Of a stretch of 28,573 bases of DNA, positions 15,361 through 24,383 are shown piece by piece (within the stretch, counting starts at the first letter, position 1; each line of letters opens with the position of its first letter). The DNA lies in NCBI GenBank assembly GCA_009746045.1, contig RPFO01001240.1, positions 1 through 28,573 of the forward strand. The letters are read 5' to 3'. Origin of the DNA: Mesostigma viride. Taxonomy: Eukaryota > Streptophyta > Mesostigmatophyceae > Mesostigmatales > Mesostigmataceae. Below the pieces are notes generated by a model. That model did no database searches. It had not been told where the DNA came from and worked only from the letters and a program-made list of their open reading frames with translations. Position numbers and translations under genes: made by a program.

Positions 15361-15870
15361 CTACTCCAGGATGTTGTCCCCGCTGATGTAGGTCCCGCGG
15401 TTGCCGCGGTGCACCACGGTGAAGGAGGCGTAGGGGAGGACGGAGTTGTCGGGCTGCGTGTCTCCCAGGAGGGTGAGGGCGTACCGCTCGTAGTCCGGGA
15501 GCGTGGAGTACACGCTGCGGACTTTCCCGAGCCGGTTCACGATCTCGTCGTTCAGCTGCCCGAGCAGCTTCCACACGGTCGACATGGACCCCTCGTGGAC
15601 GGCGCGGCGCTCCAGGTAGCTGGCGTCGCTGCGTGCCTCGTACACGGAGCGGGCGGTTTGCAGTACCTCGTCCTCGGGCACGTCCACGCCCCACGAGGCG
15701 CGAGCGGTGTCCGCGATGTTGCGGATGTTGCCGGGTTGGAACAGCTCGGAGAAGAGCGGGAACATCTGGGCGGCGAGCGCGTTGTCCCCGGGCCTGGCGA
15801 AGGCCCGGGACGTCCCGCCCGCTATCGACACGTATTGGCCGGGGTTTGGTACGTTCTCATCGGGATACAT
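15361..15870 (-). CDS. Hypothetical protein, possibly virion-associated
   Basis: The protein has 169 residues from the ATG at 15870 (MYPDENVPNPGQY). It is soluble, with helical parts (IADTARASWGVDVPEDEV, STVWKLLGQLNDEIVNRLG) and a C-terminal strand-rich end (SVLPYASFTVVHRGNRGTY). No domain is recognised. It is divergent from the resolvase, with an AT-rich TATA-like spacer (TTTTATATTACGG). Confidence 0.65.
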   Translation of the reverse strand: MYPDENVPNPGQYVSIAGGTSRAFARPGDNALAAQMFPLFSELFQPGNIRNIADTARASWGVDVPEDEVLQTARSVYEARSDASYLERRAVHEGSMSTVWKLLGQLNDEIVNRLGKVRSVYSTLPDYERYALTLLGDTQPDNSVLPYASFTVVHRGNRGTYISGDNILE

Positions 15871-15907
15871 TTTATATTACGGTATGATATATTTTGGCGC
15901 CCCGAAG

Positions 15908-16501
15908 ATGACCATCATCCTGAGCTTCGACGTGGGGATCGCCAACCTGGCGTACTGCATGGTCCAGCGGACGGAGGGCGAGGGCAACCCGTACGCCAAC
16001 AACCTGCCGTTCGAGATCCTGCAGTGGGAGGTGATCGACCTGAACGCGGCCACGCTGGAGGAGGCGTGCCGCAACCTCCCCCGCGAGCTTCACCGCCGCA
16101 TGGGTGTTCTCGGGGTGGCGGACCGCGTGGTGATCGAGCGGCAGACCAAGTCCAACGTGAAGATGAAGGTGATCAGCCACGTGATCCAGTCGTTCTTCGA
16201 GACGCACATGCTCTACCAGGGGGGGCGATGAGGGTGGAGTTCTCTTCCCCCCACAAGAAGCTGGGAGTCTACACGGGCCCGGCGATCACGTGCACCCTGA
16301 AGAACAACTACCGCCGCAACAAGCGCCTGGCCATCGACCACACGCAGAAGATCCTGGAGAAGTACCCCGTGTTCATGTCCTACTTCCACATGCTCTCCAA
16401 GAAGGACGACGCGGCCGACGCGCTCTTGCACGCGCTGGTGTGCCTGAACGAGGAGCGCCCCCCCCACCGCTGCCCCCCCGGCCCGCGAGGTGGACCTGTG
16501 A
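15908..16501 (+). CDS. A22-type Holliday junction resolvase, reading frame broken
   Basis: RuvC-fold resolvase of large DNA viruses, which cuts branched DNA during replication and packaging. Visible motifs: ILSFDVGIANLAYC (first catalytic Asp), DRVVIERQTKSNVKMKVISHVI (catalytic Glu and helix), and, in another frame, VEFSSPHKKL and SKKDDAADALLHAL (final Asp pair). The first frame runs to a TGA at 16229, but the protein clearly continues one frame back from a run of seven G at 16219-16225. A second shift in the C-rich end (16460-16483) would return to the first frame and stop at 16499-16501; otherwise the frame runs on into the exonuclease. One missing G, or a -1 ribosomal frameshift at this G run, would explain it. 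The ATG at 15884 is an alternative start. Confidence 0.8.
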
Positions 16502-16554
16502 CGCGCTTAGCGGACGGGAATAATGGGCGGTATATGGACGAGATACATCATTCC

Positions 16555-17400
16555 ATGGCTACCGAGGAGATCGCCGCGGAGGTCGAGATCCACCCGATCG
16601 TGAAGGCGCTGTTGAGCGTGAAGGCGGCCCCGCAGGGCTCCAAGGAGTGGCACGACACGCGCGACAAGATGCTGACGGCCTCGGACGTCGCCGCCGCCAT
16701 CGGGGCGAACCCGTACCAGAGCCCCGCGAAACTGTTGCGCAAGAAACTGGGCGACGATCGGTTCGTGTTCAAGGGCAACGCGGCGACGAGACACGGCAAC
16801 GAGAACGAGGAGGTGGCGGCCCAGGAGTACGAGCGCCGTACGGGGCACAAGTGCTACCAGTTCGGTCTCATCCCCCACCCGCTCCACACGTGGCTTGGGG
16901 GCAGCCCGGACCGCATCACGTCCGACGGGATCCTGGTGGAGATCAAGTGCCCGCTGCGGCGTGAGATCAAGCACGAGATCCCGTCCTATTACTTGCCCCA
17001 GGTGCAGGTGCTGCTGGAGATTACCAACCTGGAGACGTGCCATTTCGTGCAGTTCCGCCCGGCGTCCACATGGAACGAGATGGAGCTGGACATCCTGGAG
17101 ATCAGGCGGGACCGCGGGTGGTTCCGCAGCAAGCTCCCGATAATGCAGAAGTTCCGCGAGACGTGGGTGGAGGCCGCCGAGAACGGCGGGCTCAGTTACT
17201 TAGACAGGGGCGTGTTCGGCAACCCCAGCGGGTCGTCGGGTAGCGACGAGGACGCGCCGTCCAAGCGCAGGAAGACCACGGAGGTGGAGCTCGACGCGCC
17301 GTTTTTGTTCTTGGAGTCCAAGAGGGCCGTCCCGACTCCGCCTCACCACCCGGTGATCCCCGCAGCGACCCTCAGCGAGCCCGTGGCCGCTCTCAATTGA
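16555..17400 (+). CDS. YqaJ-type viral exonuclease
   Basis: The protein has 281 residues from the ATG at 16555. The YqaJ / lambda-exonuclease-like motifs are in order: QGSKEWHDTR (27-36), TASD (41-44), GNENEE (81-86), GGSPDR (115-120), VEIKCP (128-133, the E-x-K) and LPQVQVLLEI (147-156). Such nucleases digest 5' strands for single-strand annealing recombination, often with a ssDNA-binding annealing protein, which is not seen here. The C-terminal 60 residues are polar and basic (SKRRKTTE could be a nuclear-localisation signal). The preceding resolvase frame reads into it without a stop. Its end lies three bases before the large palindrome. Confidence 0.87.
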   Translation: MATEEIAAEVEIHPIVKALLSVKAAPQGSKEWHDTRDKMLTASDVAAAIGANPYQSPAKLLRKKLGDDRFVFKGNAATRHGNENEEVAAQEYERRTGHKCYQFGLIPHPLHTWLGGSPDRITSDGILVEIKCPLRREIKHEIPSYYLPQVQVLLEITNLETCHFVQFRPASTWNEMELDILEIRRDRGWFRSKLPIMQKFRETWVEAAENGGLSYLDRGVFGNPSGSSGSDEDAPSKRRKTTEVELDAPFLFLESKRAVPTPPHHPVIPAATLSEPVAALN

Positions 17401-17403
17401 TTG

Positions 17404-18439
17404 CAACATTATCGCAAGCCAACCCCCTTTCAGGGTCCCAAAACCACCTGGCAGGGTGCCAAAATACTAATATTCACCCCCTGAAAAGGCTTTCTCACTA
17501 CCTGAGGGAGACCCAGCCAAAACCCCGGCTCAGACCCTGAGAACCCCCCCCGCCCTGGTTATTAGCCAGGGGGTGGGGATATTTTCTCCCCCCTCCCTGG
17601 TCCCCCATACCCGGCAGACTGCCACGTGTCACCCCCTGATTGGCTGGCTACTAGGCCTGATATAACCAGGGTGGAAATAGGCTCCGCCAGGGTGCTCCAA
17701 AAGCAAAAAAGCCCCATCACCTGGTTGGTGACGGGGCCCTGTCAGATATTGACACCCGGCTGGTTTCCCCTTCAAAATTTGACAGGGTCCCTGGCCAGGA
17801 AAAAAAATATCTAAAGCTACTATAGATATATTCTAGTATATCCAAGATACTCCCGAGTACCAGGGAGTAGACTCGAATATCCCCCCTGGTCCCAAGGCGG
17901 CCGGGTCCACCCCAGAGATGCGCATCTCTGGGGTGGACCCGGCCGCCTTGGGACCAGGGGGGATATTCGAGTCTACTCCCTGGTACTCGGGAGTATCTTG
18001 GATATACTAGAATATATCTATAGTAGCTTTAGATATTTTTTTTCCTGGCCAGGGACCCTGTCAAATTTTGAAGGGGAAACCAGCCGGGTGTCAATATCTG
18101 ACAGGGCCCCGTCACCAACCAGGTGATGGGGCTTTTTTGCTTTTGGAGCACCCTGGCGGAGCCTATTTCCACCCTGGTTATATCAGGCCTAGTAGCCAGC
18201 CAATCAGGGGGTGACACGTGGCAGTCTGCCGGGTATGGGGGACCAGGGAGGGGGGAGAAAATATCCCCACCCCCTGGCTAATAACCAGGGCGGGGGGGGT
18301 TCTCAGGGTCTGAGCCGGGGTTTTGGCTGGGTCTCCCTCAGGTAGTGAGAAAGCCTTTTCAGGGGGTGAATATTAGTATTTTGGCACCCTGCCAGGTGGT
18401 TTTGGGACCCTGAAAGGGGGTTGGCTTGCGATAATGTTG
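17404..18439. repeat. Perfect 1,036-base palindrome without spacer
   Basis: The two arms, 17404-17921 and 17922-18439, are reverse complements over 518 bases each, meeting at ATGC|GCAT. I compared several stretches across the arms, including homopolymers of 6 and 8 bases, and found no mismatch. The bases just outside (G at 17403, G at 18440) do not pair, and flanks are unrelated, with no target-site duplication. Arms are rich in CCTGG/CCAGG motifs and contain short hairpins, plus an AT-rich patch (17813-17851 and mirror). The layout fits two inverted terminal repeats of a linear genome joined end to end, as in a concatemer or circularised form. Short open frames in the arms are mirror images and not genes. 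Confidence 0.93.
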
Positions 18440-18796
18440 GCTCCACGTCAATAGGGGGTTCTTGGCCGGCTGTGGCACTTTTGGGGGCACTCCTACGGCT
18501 TCGCAAGGTAACCCCCTATTTACTGCTTGTTTTGCTATTTAAATTGAATAGGCAATGGATATATGTTGTTAATTGATTGATTATTGAATAGGACACCATA
18601 CTGCTTTATTGTAGGGCCACGGATAGCCCTTTATTCTTCTGGTCGGGTGTTGCCGGTCCCATTCCTTCTCCTTAGCCTTATTGTTCAGGGGTGGCTGTTA
18701 GGAGGTAAAAAGTTCCCATCCCCTGAAGTGGGAAAGTGAGAGCTCTGCCTGCGTTGTTGCCCTCTTTATTGCGCGCGTGCAGATGGCCAGGGTCGA
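18440..18796. other. Stretch without a gene, right of the palindrome
   Basis: AT-richer sequence with no convincing gene. It contains a small inverted repeat AATAGGGGGTT (18450-18460) and AACCCCCTATT (18510-18520) enclosing about 50 bases. The stop of the coiled-coil gene on the minus strand lies at 18797. Confidence 0.5.
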
Positions 18797-19833
18797 CTAG
18801 TATCGCATGGCCTTCTTGAGGATGTCGCGGCACTCGTCGATCACGTCTTGCACGACTTTGCGCGGGTCGTCCCCGTCGTCCAGGTCCCTCTTGCGCTTGA
18901 TGCCGACGTCCATGAACTGGTTGGCCACGTCGACGTATCTGTCCAGCAGCTCCTGCCTGCGCTCCTGGTAGGCGGCCTTCCACTTGGCGGCCTCGGCCTC
19001 GAACCTGTCCCTCTCCTGCTCTAGGTTGAACTTGTCCTTGTCGGCCTTCCGCTCGGTGGCCAGCTCGTCCTGGAAGTGCTGCTTGGCCTGGAACTTGAGC
19101 TCCTTGTGGATGGCGGTGACCTGGGCCTGCGCGTCCTCCACCTTGGCGGCGTGCTCCTTGTTGGCCTGCACCAGCTCCTTTTGAAGCTTTGCTGCCTCCG
19201 CTCTCTCCTTCTCCGATACCGTGACCTTTTCCGCCAGGTCCTTCAACATGGCCACCTGCAGGTTGTGGTGCTGGTGGATGAGGGCCAGCTGCCTCTCCTG
19301 GTGCTCGAGACCACCGCGAGCAGGCGGTTCTCCATCTCCTCGTCGCGAGCCTTGCCGTTCTCCACGTCCTGGGCGTAGATGCCCAGTGCCAGCTCGGCCA
19401 CCTTGAGGGAGTCGCCAGCGAACAGCTCGCTGGCCACCTTCATGGCCACCAGACCAAAGGCCGGGAAACGCTGTACAGCCAGGGTAAAAATGAACACCTT
19501 GCTAGCATACTGGCCAGATACCGCTGAACGTCCGGGCACGTCGCGCAGGGTGCAGTCCACTCCGTTATCCTCCAGCACGTTCATGATGTCTTGCACGGCG
19601 GCCGTAGAAAGCGCCCGGTCTACCATCTCCTTTTGACGACGACCGTGAGACAGGAGCTTGGTCACATTCCCTTCTCCAGTAGCCTTGGAAAACGGGATAA
19701 GTGCCTCGCACCCCTTGAACGCGCGGAACTCGTACTCATCAGCAAACTCCTTGCAGTCCTGCGGCAGCTCATCAAAGGGCACAAGGCCAAAGTAGTCTTG
19801 GCGCAGGGAGGGGGAGTTGCCGATGAGAGCCAT
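18797..19833 (-). pseudogene. Coiled-coil protein gene with one frameshift
   Basis: The first frame (ATG at 19833, MALIGNSPSLRQDY) encodes a globular N-terminal part, ending RLLAVV in the right phase, and then drifts into unrelated residues up to 19243. From about 19300 a neighbouring frame continues with LEHQERQLALIHQHHNLQVA and a long coiled coil (KEKAEA-type heptads, EQERDRFEAEAAKWKAAYQ), ending KKAMRY at 18797. The total of 1,037 nt is one short of a multiple of three, matching a single-base deletion or sequencing error near 19310. A TATA-like GGTATACC is 10 bases before the ATG. Family not recognised. Confidence 0.7.
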
Positions 19834-20724
19834 TGTCGTGGTATACCATATGCCAAGAAAGTTTCTGGCGCTCTGTAAGCGCGCATTGTCGCGTGCTGAG
19901 ACAAGTCAGCACCAGTGCTGACTTTTTATAAGACCAGTTGATAACCGCGTATCAAGCCTCGACTAAGTACGCATAAATGTGGAATTAATTCTTGCATTCC
20001 CCATTTGCGCCAGCCCATTTGCTGTCAGGTGCTCGCGGCTCGCGGTCCGGCGCGGTCGTCAGGGTGGGCGGAGATAATTTACCGTGCTCGATAGGCGAGC
20101 GGGCCGGGTGGCGGTGGACCGGCTCGGGCGAACTGGGTCCACCGCGGTAGCGGGTGCGCGAGGGAGGGGGCGCGGCGGGGCCGGGAGGGGGGTCGACGGT
20201 TAGAACTCGGTCCCGAAGTCCGTCCACCGTGGGGGGGCGGGAAAGGGCCGCGAGGGGGTGACGACTTCACTCGCGGGGCGGGAGGGCCGGGAGGGGGGTG
20301 ACGGTGGACGCAGTTCGATGGACGCAGTTGAAATTTTTTTTTGGAGGGGAGGGTTTTTTTGAAAGGGGTATACGGGTGGGTGTATGCATCATGGGGTGAT
20401 GATCATGGGGTCATCATCACGGGGTGACGGAAGGGATGGCTTTTCATTCCCCATAACTTTTATGCTCTTGAAAAAAAAAAAGAAAAAAAGAACTGGGTCC
20501 ATCGAACTGCGTCCACTTCGACTGTCGAGAACCCCGTCTGGGAGGGTCTTTTATTCCGCGGGGCCGCGAGAGGGTCGTTTGGTCGTGCGACGGTGGACGC
20601 AGTTCGGTCCGGCGATGACGCGCGGGTCGGGTTTCTCGCGGGGTGACCGGCACCGGGAAGGGGGGCGGGTGGACCGCGTTCGTTCCGCTCCCGGCTTTAT
20701 GTCCGCCTACATTGACATCGCGGC
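19834..20724. other. GC-rich stretch without a gene
   Basis: No convincing gene. It contains several short repeats related to GGTGGACGCAGTTCG (20303, 20586 and others), a foldback repeat at 20304-20516, and homopolymer runs of T and A. Some open frames exist by chance. Confidence 0.5.
20304..20516. repeat. Foldback repeat (26-base arms)
   Basis: The left arm 20304-20329 (GTGGACGCAGTTCGATGG onward) and the right arm 20491-20516 are reverse complements with one mismatch. Just inside the arms are T- and A-runs that extend the complementarity. The loop holds a smaller inverted repeat around 20395-20425 (GTGATGA...TCATCAC). Confidence 0.6.
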
Positions 20725-21054
20725 ATGTCTGTCGGTCTGGACCAGGTGCTAACGTGCTACCGGTGCGGCGGCTCAGTGGATCTCGAGGAGGCGTGGAACT
20801 CCTGCGACGGCGAGCTCGTGCACTTGTACGTGCATTACTTGTACCAAGAGGGGCTCCAGGTGTTCCCGCCGCACATCGCGTGCCGAGAATGCGGAGAGGA
20901 GGCTATGGATGCATGCGGGTGCTGGTACGAGCGCATGAGTCTGGACGCCCTGCTCATACTCTGCAACCTCAAGGGGTCGCGGCTGCCGGAGATATGGCGA
21001 TGGGCTCACCCCCATGATGTGACTGCTCATCATGAAAACACGGGAAATATTTAG
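20725..21054 (+). CDS. Small zinc-ribbon-like protein
   Basis: The protein has 109 residues with two CxxC knuckles, C11-x2-C14 and C53-x2-C56, about 38 residues apart, plus CGCW further on. This fits a zinc ribbon. The segment between is helical (VHLYVHYLYQEG). No larger family is recognised. Its last 86 bases overlap, on the opposite strand, the end of the 20969-21787 gene. Confidence 0.6.
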   Translation: MSVGLDQVLTCYRCGGSVDLEEAWNSCDGELVHLYVHYLYQEGLQVFPPHIACRECGEEAMDACGCWYERMSLDALLILCNLKGSRLPEIWRWAHPHDVTAHHENTGNI

Positions 21055-21787
21055 TCAATAACTTTACCAAGCATGCATTACCAAGCATGCAGCCACACTT
21101 TAATGACAAACAATAAACGTTTACGATCGGCTGCGAGATAAACACTTGTCCCTCACGGACGCCAGGGGGGGAGACCCTCCTGGCCACCCTCCTGGCTCTC
21201 TTCCTGGGCGCCGGCGTCTGAGCGTCCGACGCGCCCCAGTGGGGGTCACACGACCACCAGAGGGGGTCACACGAGACAGTGGCCGCGGTGATCGGCGGCG
21301 CGGTCCACTTGCCCGAGTCCCTCAGCTGGACCCACAAGGGCTCCCCCCAACCGGTGGGAGCGACCTTCTTCTCCTCCTCCTTGTCCCAATACGCCTTCCG
21401 GGCCTTGTCCCATACCGCGACGGTCGGCATCGAGTACCAGCACACCAGCGTGTAATGCTCGGGTATGAGATTGCCGTGCCGCTGGACGGAGCCGACCCCG
21501 AGGTTCATCCTCATCTGGCGGTAGTAGTCGGTGTGGCCGGTGTCCAAATCGGCCCAGGGGTAGCACGCCGCCCAGTAGTAGGCGGTGATCCTGCGCATCT
21601 CGATGACCAGCGCGGTGATCCTCTGCACCTTCTCCGCCTCCTCCCTGTCATCGGACGTCTTCTGCAGGACGACCTCCAGACACTTGTAGACCTTGTGGAG
21701 TGACTTGCGGATGACCCCGTATCGGGTGTCCCCGAACGCATCCCACTCGGGGGTGCCCTCCCTGTTCTTGATATCCGGGTCCGGCAT
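20969..21787 (-). CDS. Hypothetical protein with basic C-terminal part
   Basis: The protein has 272 residues from the first in-frame ATG at 21787 (MPDPDIKNREGTPEW); open sequence continues upstream without ATG. The first 150 residues look like a real folded domain, helical and rich in Trp and Tyr (ITAYYWAACYPWADLDTGH, HYTLVCWYS). The C-terminal part is basic (RKRARRVARRV) and the last 60 residues are of doubtful quality and overlap the gene at 20725, so a shift in the C run near 21165 may give a false end. Not recognised. Confidence 0.5.
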   Translation of the reverse strand: MPDPDIKNREGTPEWDAFGDTRYGVIRKSLHKVYKCLEVVLQKTSDDREEAEKVQRITALVIEMRRITAYYWAACYPWADLDTGHTDYYRQMRMNLGVGSVQRHGNLIPEHYTLVCWYSMPTVAVWDKARKAYWDKEEEKKVAPTGWGEPLWVQLRDSGKWTAPPITAATVSCDPLWWSCDPHWGASDAQTPAPRKRARRVARRVSPPGVREGQVFISQPIVNVYCLSLKCGCMLGNACLVKLLTKYFPCFHDEQSHHGGEPIAISPAAATP

Positions 21788-22878
21788 ACAGCACGCCGGA
21801 TAGTTGTGGGGATCCCACAGACTGCATCGCGACCGTGCAGGGGTGTGAACGGAGCAGAGAACACGCGTGTGAATTTTCAATGCAATTAATCAACAAATTC
21901 AATCAAGACCCCATCACCACCAATATAATGGAGGACACAGACCATGATTCGGCGACGACCGGCGTAAAACGACAGTGTGAGGTTTTAAAATTACCTGCAG
22001 GCCTTGAAGGCCACCAGGAGCTCCCCCAGTGTGAGCTGGTTCCATGAGGAGCTGGAAAAATTCCAGACATTGCTGATGGCCAGGTCCATGAAGGTCTGTA
22101 CCATGACCCTGGCCCAGGCCCCCCTCTTCTTGGCCTGGAAGATCTTTAGAGGGTCATATTTACCCATCCTACCCATTTATCGTCCGCCGGGCTTCTAACG
22201 GTTTCGATATTTCCCTGCCGCGTTCGCGGCGTCGTTGCGGCAAATCCGGCAAAGAAAGACGAATTCCGCTGCACTCGCTAATTTGTTGCCGCTGTTCCGC
22301 GCAATTCCTGGTAATTCAAGATTGCAATAAACAAGTGAGATAACACAACCGGCGAAAATCCTGTCACAAATAGTCATTAAAAGCCTGAACACACACACAC
22401 ACACAGTCTCAAGAGGCACCCACCACTCCACAAGGGTATTTGTTGTGCTTTGTCCTTTTCCCCCCTCCCGGTAGACCCGGCGGCAATCTGGTAACTGCAG
22501 CATGCATGCATGCCCATGGTTGGCGCGCGTCTGCCGCGTCCACCGTCGACCGGGCGCGTGTACGGCTGGAAACGCGACATTGGCTGCTAGTACGAATCCA
22601 GTGCAGTATATGTGGTACTGCCCCAGTACCCAAAGTGTGGCTGATTCTGACCTCCGCCGGTCCAACCAGATTTTTCCCGCGTCTGGCGCGTGAGTCCCAA
22701 ATTAGCAGGAGGTTTTTTGCTTGCATGACAACCCAACAAGACACTTCATAATAATGCCAAGAGGGCCAGAAGGAGGTGCAAGCGGCCAAGAACTGCAGCA
22801 TTGAGAGTGCCCAGGGCTGATAGGCAGGGCCACTCTGAAAATTGTTAATTGCTTTGAGTGATTCCTGCCGGCTTTACG
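21788..22878. other. Stretch with no firm gene
   Basis: Lower GC than most of the window, with a CA microsatellite at about 22388-22404 and a GCATGC-type repeat near 22500. A short minus-strand open frame (21991-22176) is listed separately. Nothing else is supported. Confidence 0.45.
21991..22176 (-). pseudogene. Short open fragment, possible transposon remnant or exon
   Basis: A 61-residue frame (YDPLKIFQAKKRGAWARVMV, then FMDLAISNVW) reads like a piece of a larger helical protein and ends GELLVAFKACR at a possible splice donor (CAG|GTAATT). Sequence before and after gives no continuation that I can see. The KxxxW...D.A..N.W pattern recalls transposase C-terminal regions, weakly. Confidence 0.25.
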
Positions 22879-24383
22879 ATGTCGGCTTACGTTGCAGCCG
22901 GGTGAGTGCAAATGCGTCGAATTACGCGGCACGAATCGCGTTTCTTCCCGGATCGCTTAATGAATGGGGTTTCTTTTGCATGGATGGCCAGGTGTTTGCC
23001 CAGAGCTGCATGGATGGCATTCCGCCGCGACTGCTGATGAAAGACATCCATGCACCCTCTCCTGTCACTCTTTTTGCCATGTGTGCAGTGGAAAGAAGAG
23101 GAAAGTTCACCAGGCACCCAAGAATGCACAGGCACCTGTGCCAAGTGCCCTGGCTGCTAAGATGGGTGAGTTTTGCATGATCCGTTCTTTGCCGCGCTCG
23201 CGGCCCACCCTGCATGCAAAAGCTGCCTGTGAGCAGTCCAGTGACCCCCATGTTTGCCCTCCCTCAAAAGCTTGCTCACAATTTGACACCACCCCTGTGT
23301 GCTGGTGTGAATAATCGCGTCGTCTGCCGCGCTTGCGGCTTTTCATTGCTTGCTGAAGAGAGTAGTGCCCCCCATGTTTGCCCTGCCTCAGAAGCTTGCT
23401 CACAAATTGACACCCCCCCTGTGTGCTGGTGTGAATAATCGCGTCGTCTGCCGCGCTTGCGGCTTCTCATTGCTTGCTGAAGGGGCAGCCCCCCAGTGTC
23501 CTGGTGTGCTGCATGCCACGGGTGTTCGGTCACACAGTGTGGAATTTTTACGAGATTTCTGCTTTCTTCACCCCTTGTTGGGCGTTCCATCCTGTCACCC
23601 GCAGTGCCCTACGCGCACTACGCGGCCCGAGACGAGTGGTTTCAAAGAATCGTGAAGGTGGAGGGGCGACTCAGGACGCCCATGGAGCAGTTTTTCTACT
23701 CCACCAAGGCGGTGGCAGACCTCACCACCCCCCTCGGCCTGGACTTCATCTGGACCCGCCACCCCGACCTTTTCCTGGATTTTGAAGTGTTCGATTTGCC
23801 AGAAGACCACCCCGCGTTCGTGGTGGGCGAGAAGGGTCCGGGACTCGGGGTGCGGACTGTGCAGGACATCAAGGGGGAGGGGTAGGTCGATGTCTTTGTC
23901 CTTTGCAAGGTGCTGTCCTCTGTCATTCGCCTGTCATTATAGTGTCCGCACGCGACTCGGGGCTGATGATCCATCCCGTCCGTACCGCGCGTCCTCGCGT
24001 GCAGGGTCACGCTGGGGTACTTCGCTGGCGTCATCACGTTTTACCCCAAGAACGGCAAAGGTCGGCTGGTGGGCTTCCCCGAGGACAGCGATTTCCTTTT
24101 CTTCTCTCACGAGACTCCTTCGTACGCGGTGTACATCGACGCGTCCGTCGTGCGCAACTGGACGTACTACGTCAACACCGCCGAGGGTAACACCAAGCAG
24201 ACGGCGAACTGCGAGTTCACCCGCGAGCCCTGGATGGGGGCGGGCGAAGTGCGCCTCGTCACCACTCGACAGGTCGCGGCGGGCGAGGAGCTGCTCGTGG
24301 CCACCTATGGCCCTGGGCACCCGGTCGAGCCCTACAAGAACAACCCGGTCCTCCGTTGGGAGGTGGTGTCAGAGAGCGATTAA
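22879..24383 (+). CDS. SET-domain methyltransferase in four exons
   Basis: Proposed exons are 22879-22901, 23090-23166, 23605-23881 and 24005-24383 (756 nt, 251 residues). All phases match: GG|T gives Gly, G|TG gives Val, GG|G gives Gly. Donors are GTGAGT, GTGAGT and GTAGGT; acceptors end in GTGCAG, CCGCAG and GTGCAG. Exon 2 encodes GKKRKVH, a classical nuclear-localisation type. Exons 3-4 carry the SET domain: GPGLGVR (SAM-binding GxG), LGYFAGVIT (after the splice), IDASVVRNWTYYVN, NC in TANCEF, and GEELLVATYG near the end. The protein would methylate lysine in a nuclear target, as chlorovirus vSET does on histone H3. The first small exon is the weakest part; host origin of the gene cannot be excluded. 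Confidence 0.75.
22902..23089 (+). other. SET gene intron 1
   Basis: GT...AG, 188 nt, donor GTGAGT, acceptor TTTTTGCCATGTGTGCAG. Confidence 0.6.
23167..23604 (+). other. SET gene intron 2, with 124-base repeats
   Basis: GT...AG, 438 nt, donor GTGAGT, acceptor GTCACCCGCAG. It contains the tandem repeat at 23245-23490. Confidence 0.7.
23245..23490. repeat. Two tandem copies of a 124-base unit
   Basis: TGTTTGCCCT recurs at 23251 and 23375. The copies are nearly the same and each ends in the small hairpin GCCGCGCTTGCGGC. Traces of a partial third copy follow. Confidence 0.75.
23882..24004 (+). other. SET gene intron 3
   Basis: GT...AG, 123 nt, donor GTAGGT, acceptor CCTCGCGTGCAG. Without removal the frame meets a stop at 23883-23885, in the middle of the SET domain. 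Confidence 0.8.

Noticed and set aside
17626-18217. Two identical 62-residue frames
   Set aside because: They are the same sequence in the two palindrome arms; no coding features.
17404-18439. Palindrome as a read-through of a covalently closed hairpin end
   Set aside because: The mirror symmetry stops at both edges and flanks differ; read-through would continue the mirrored genes.
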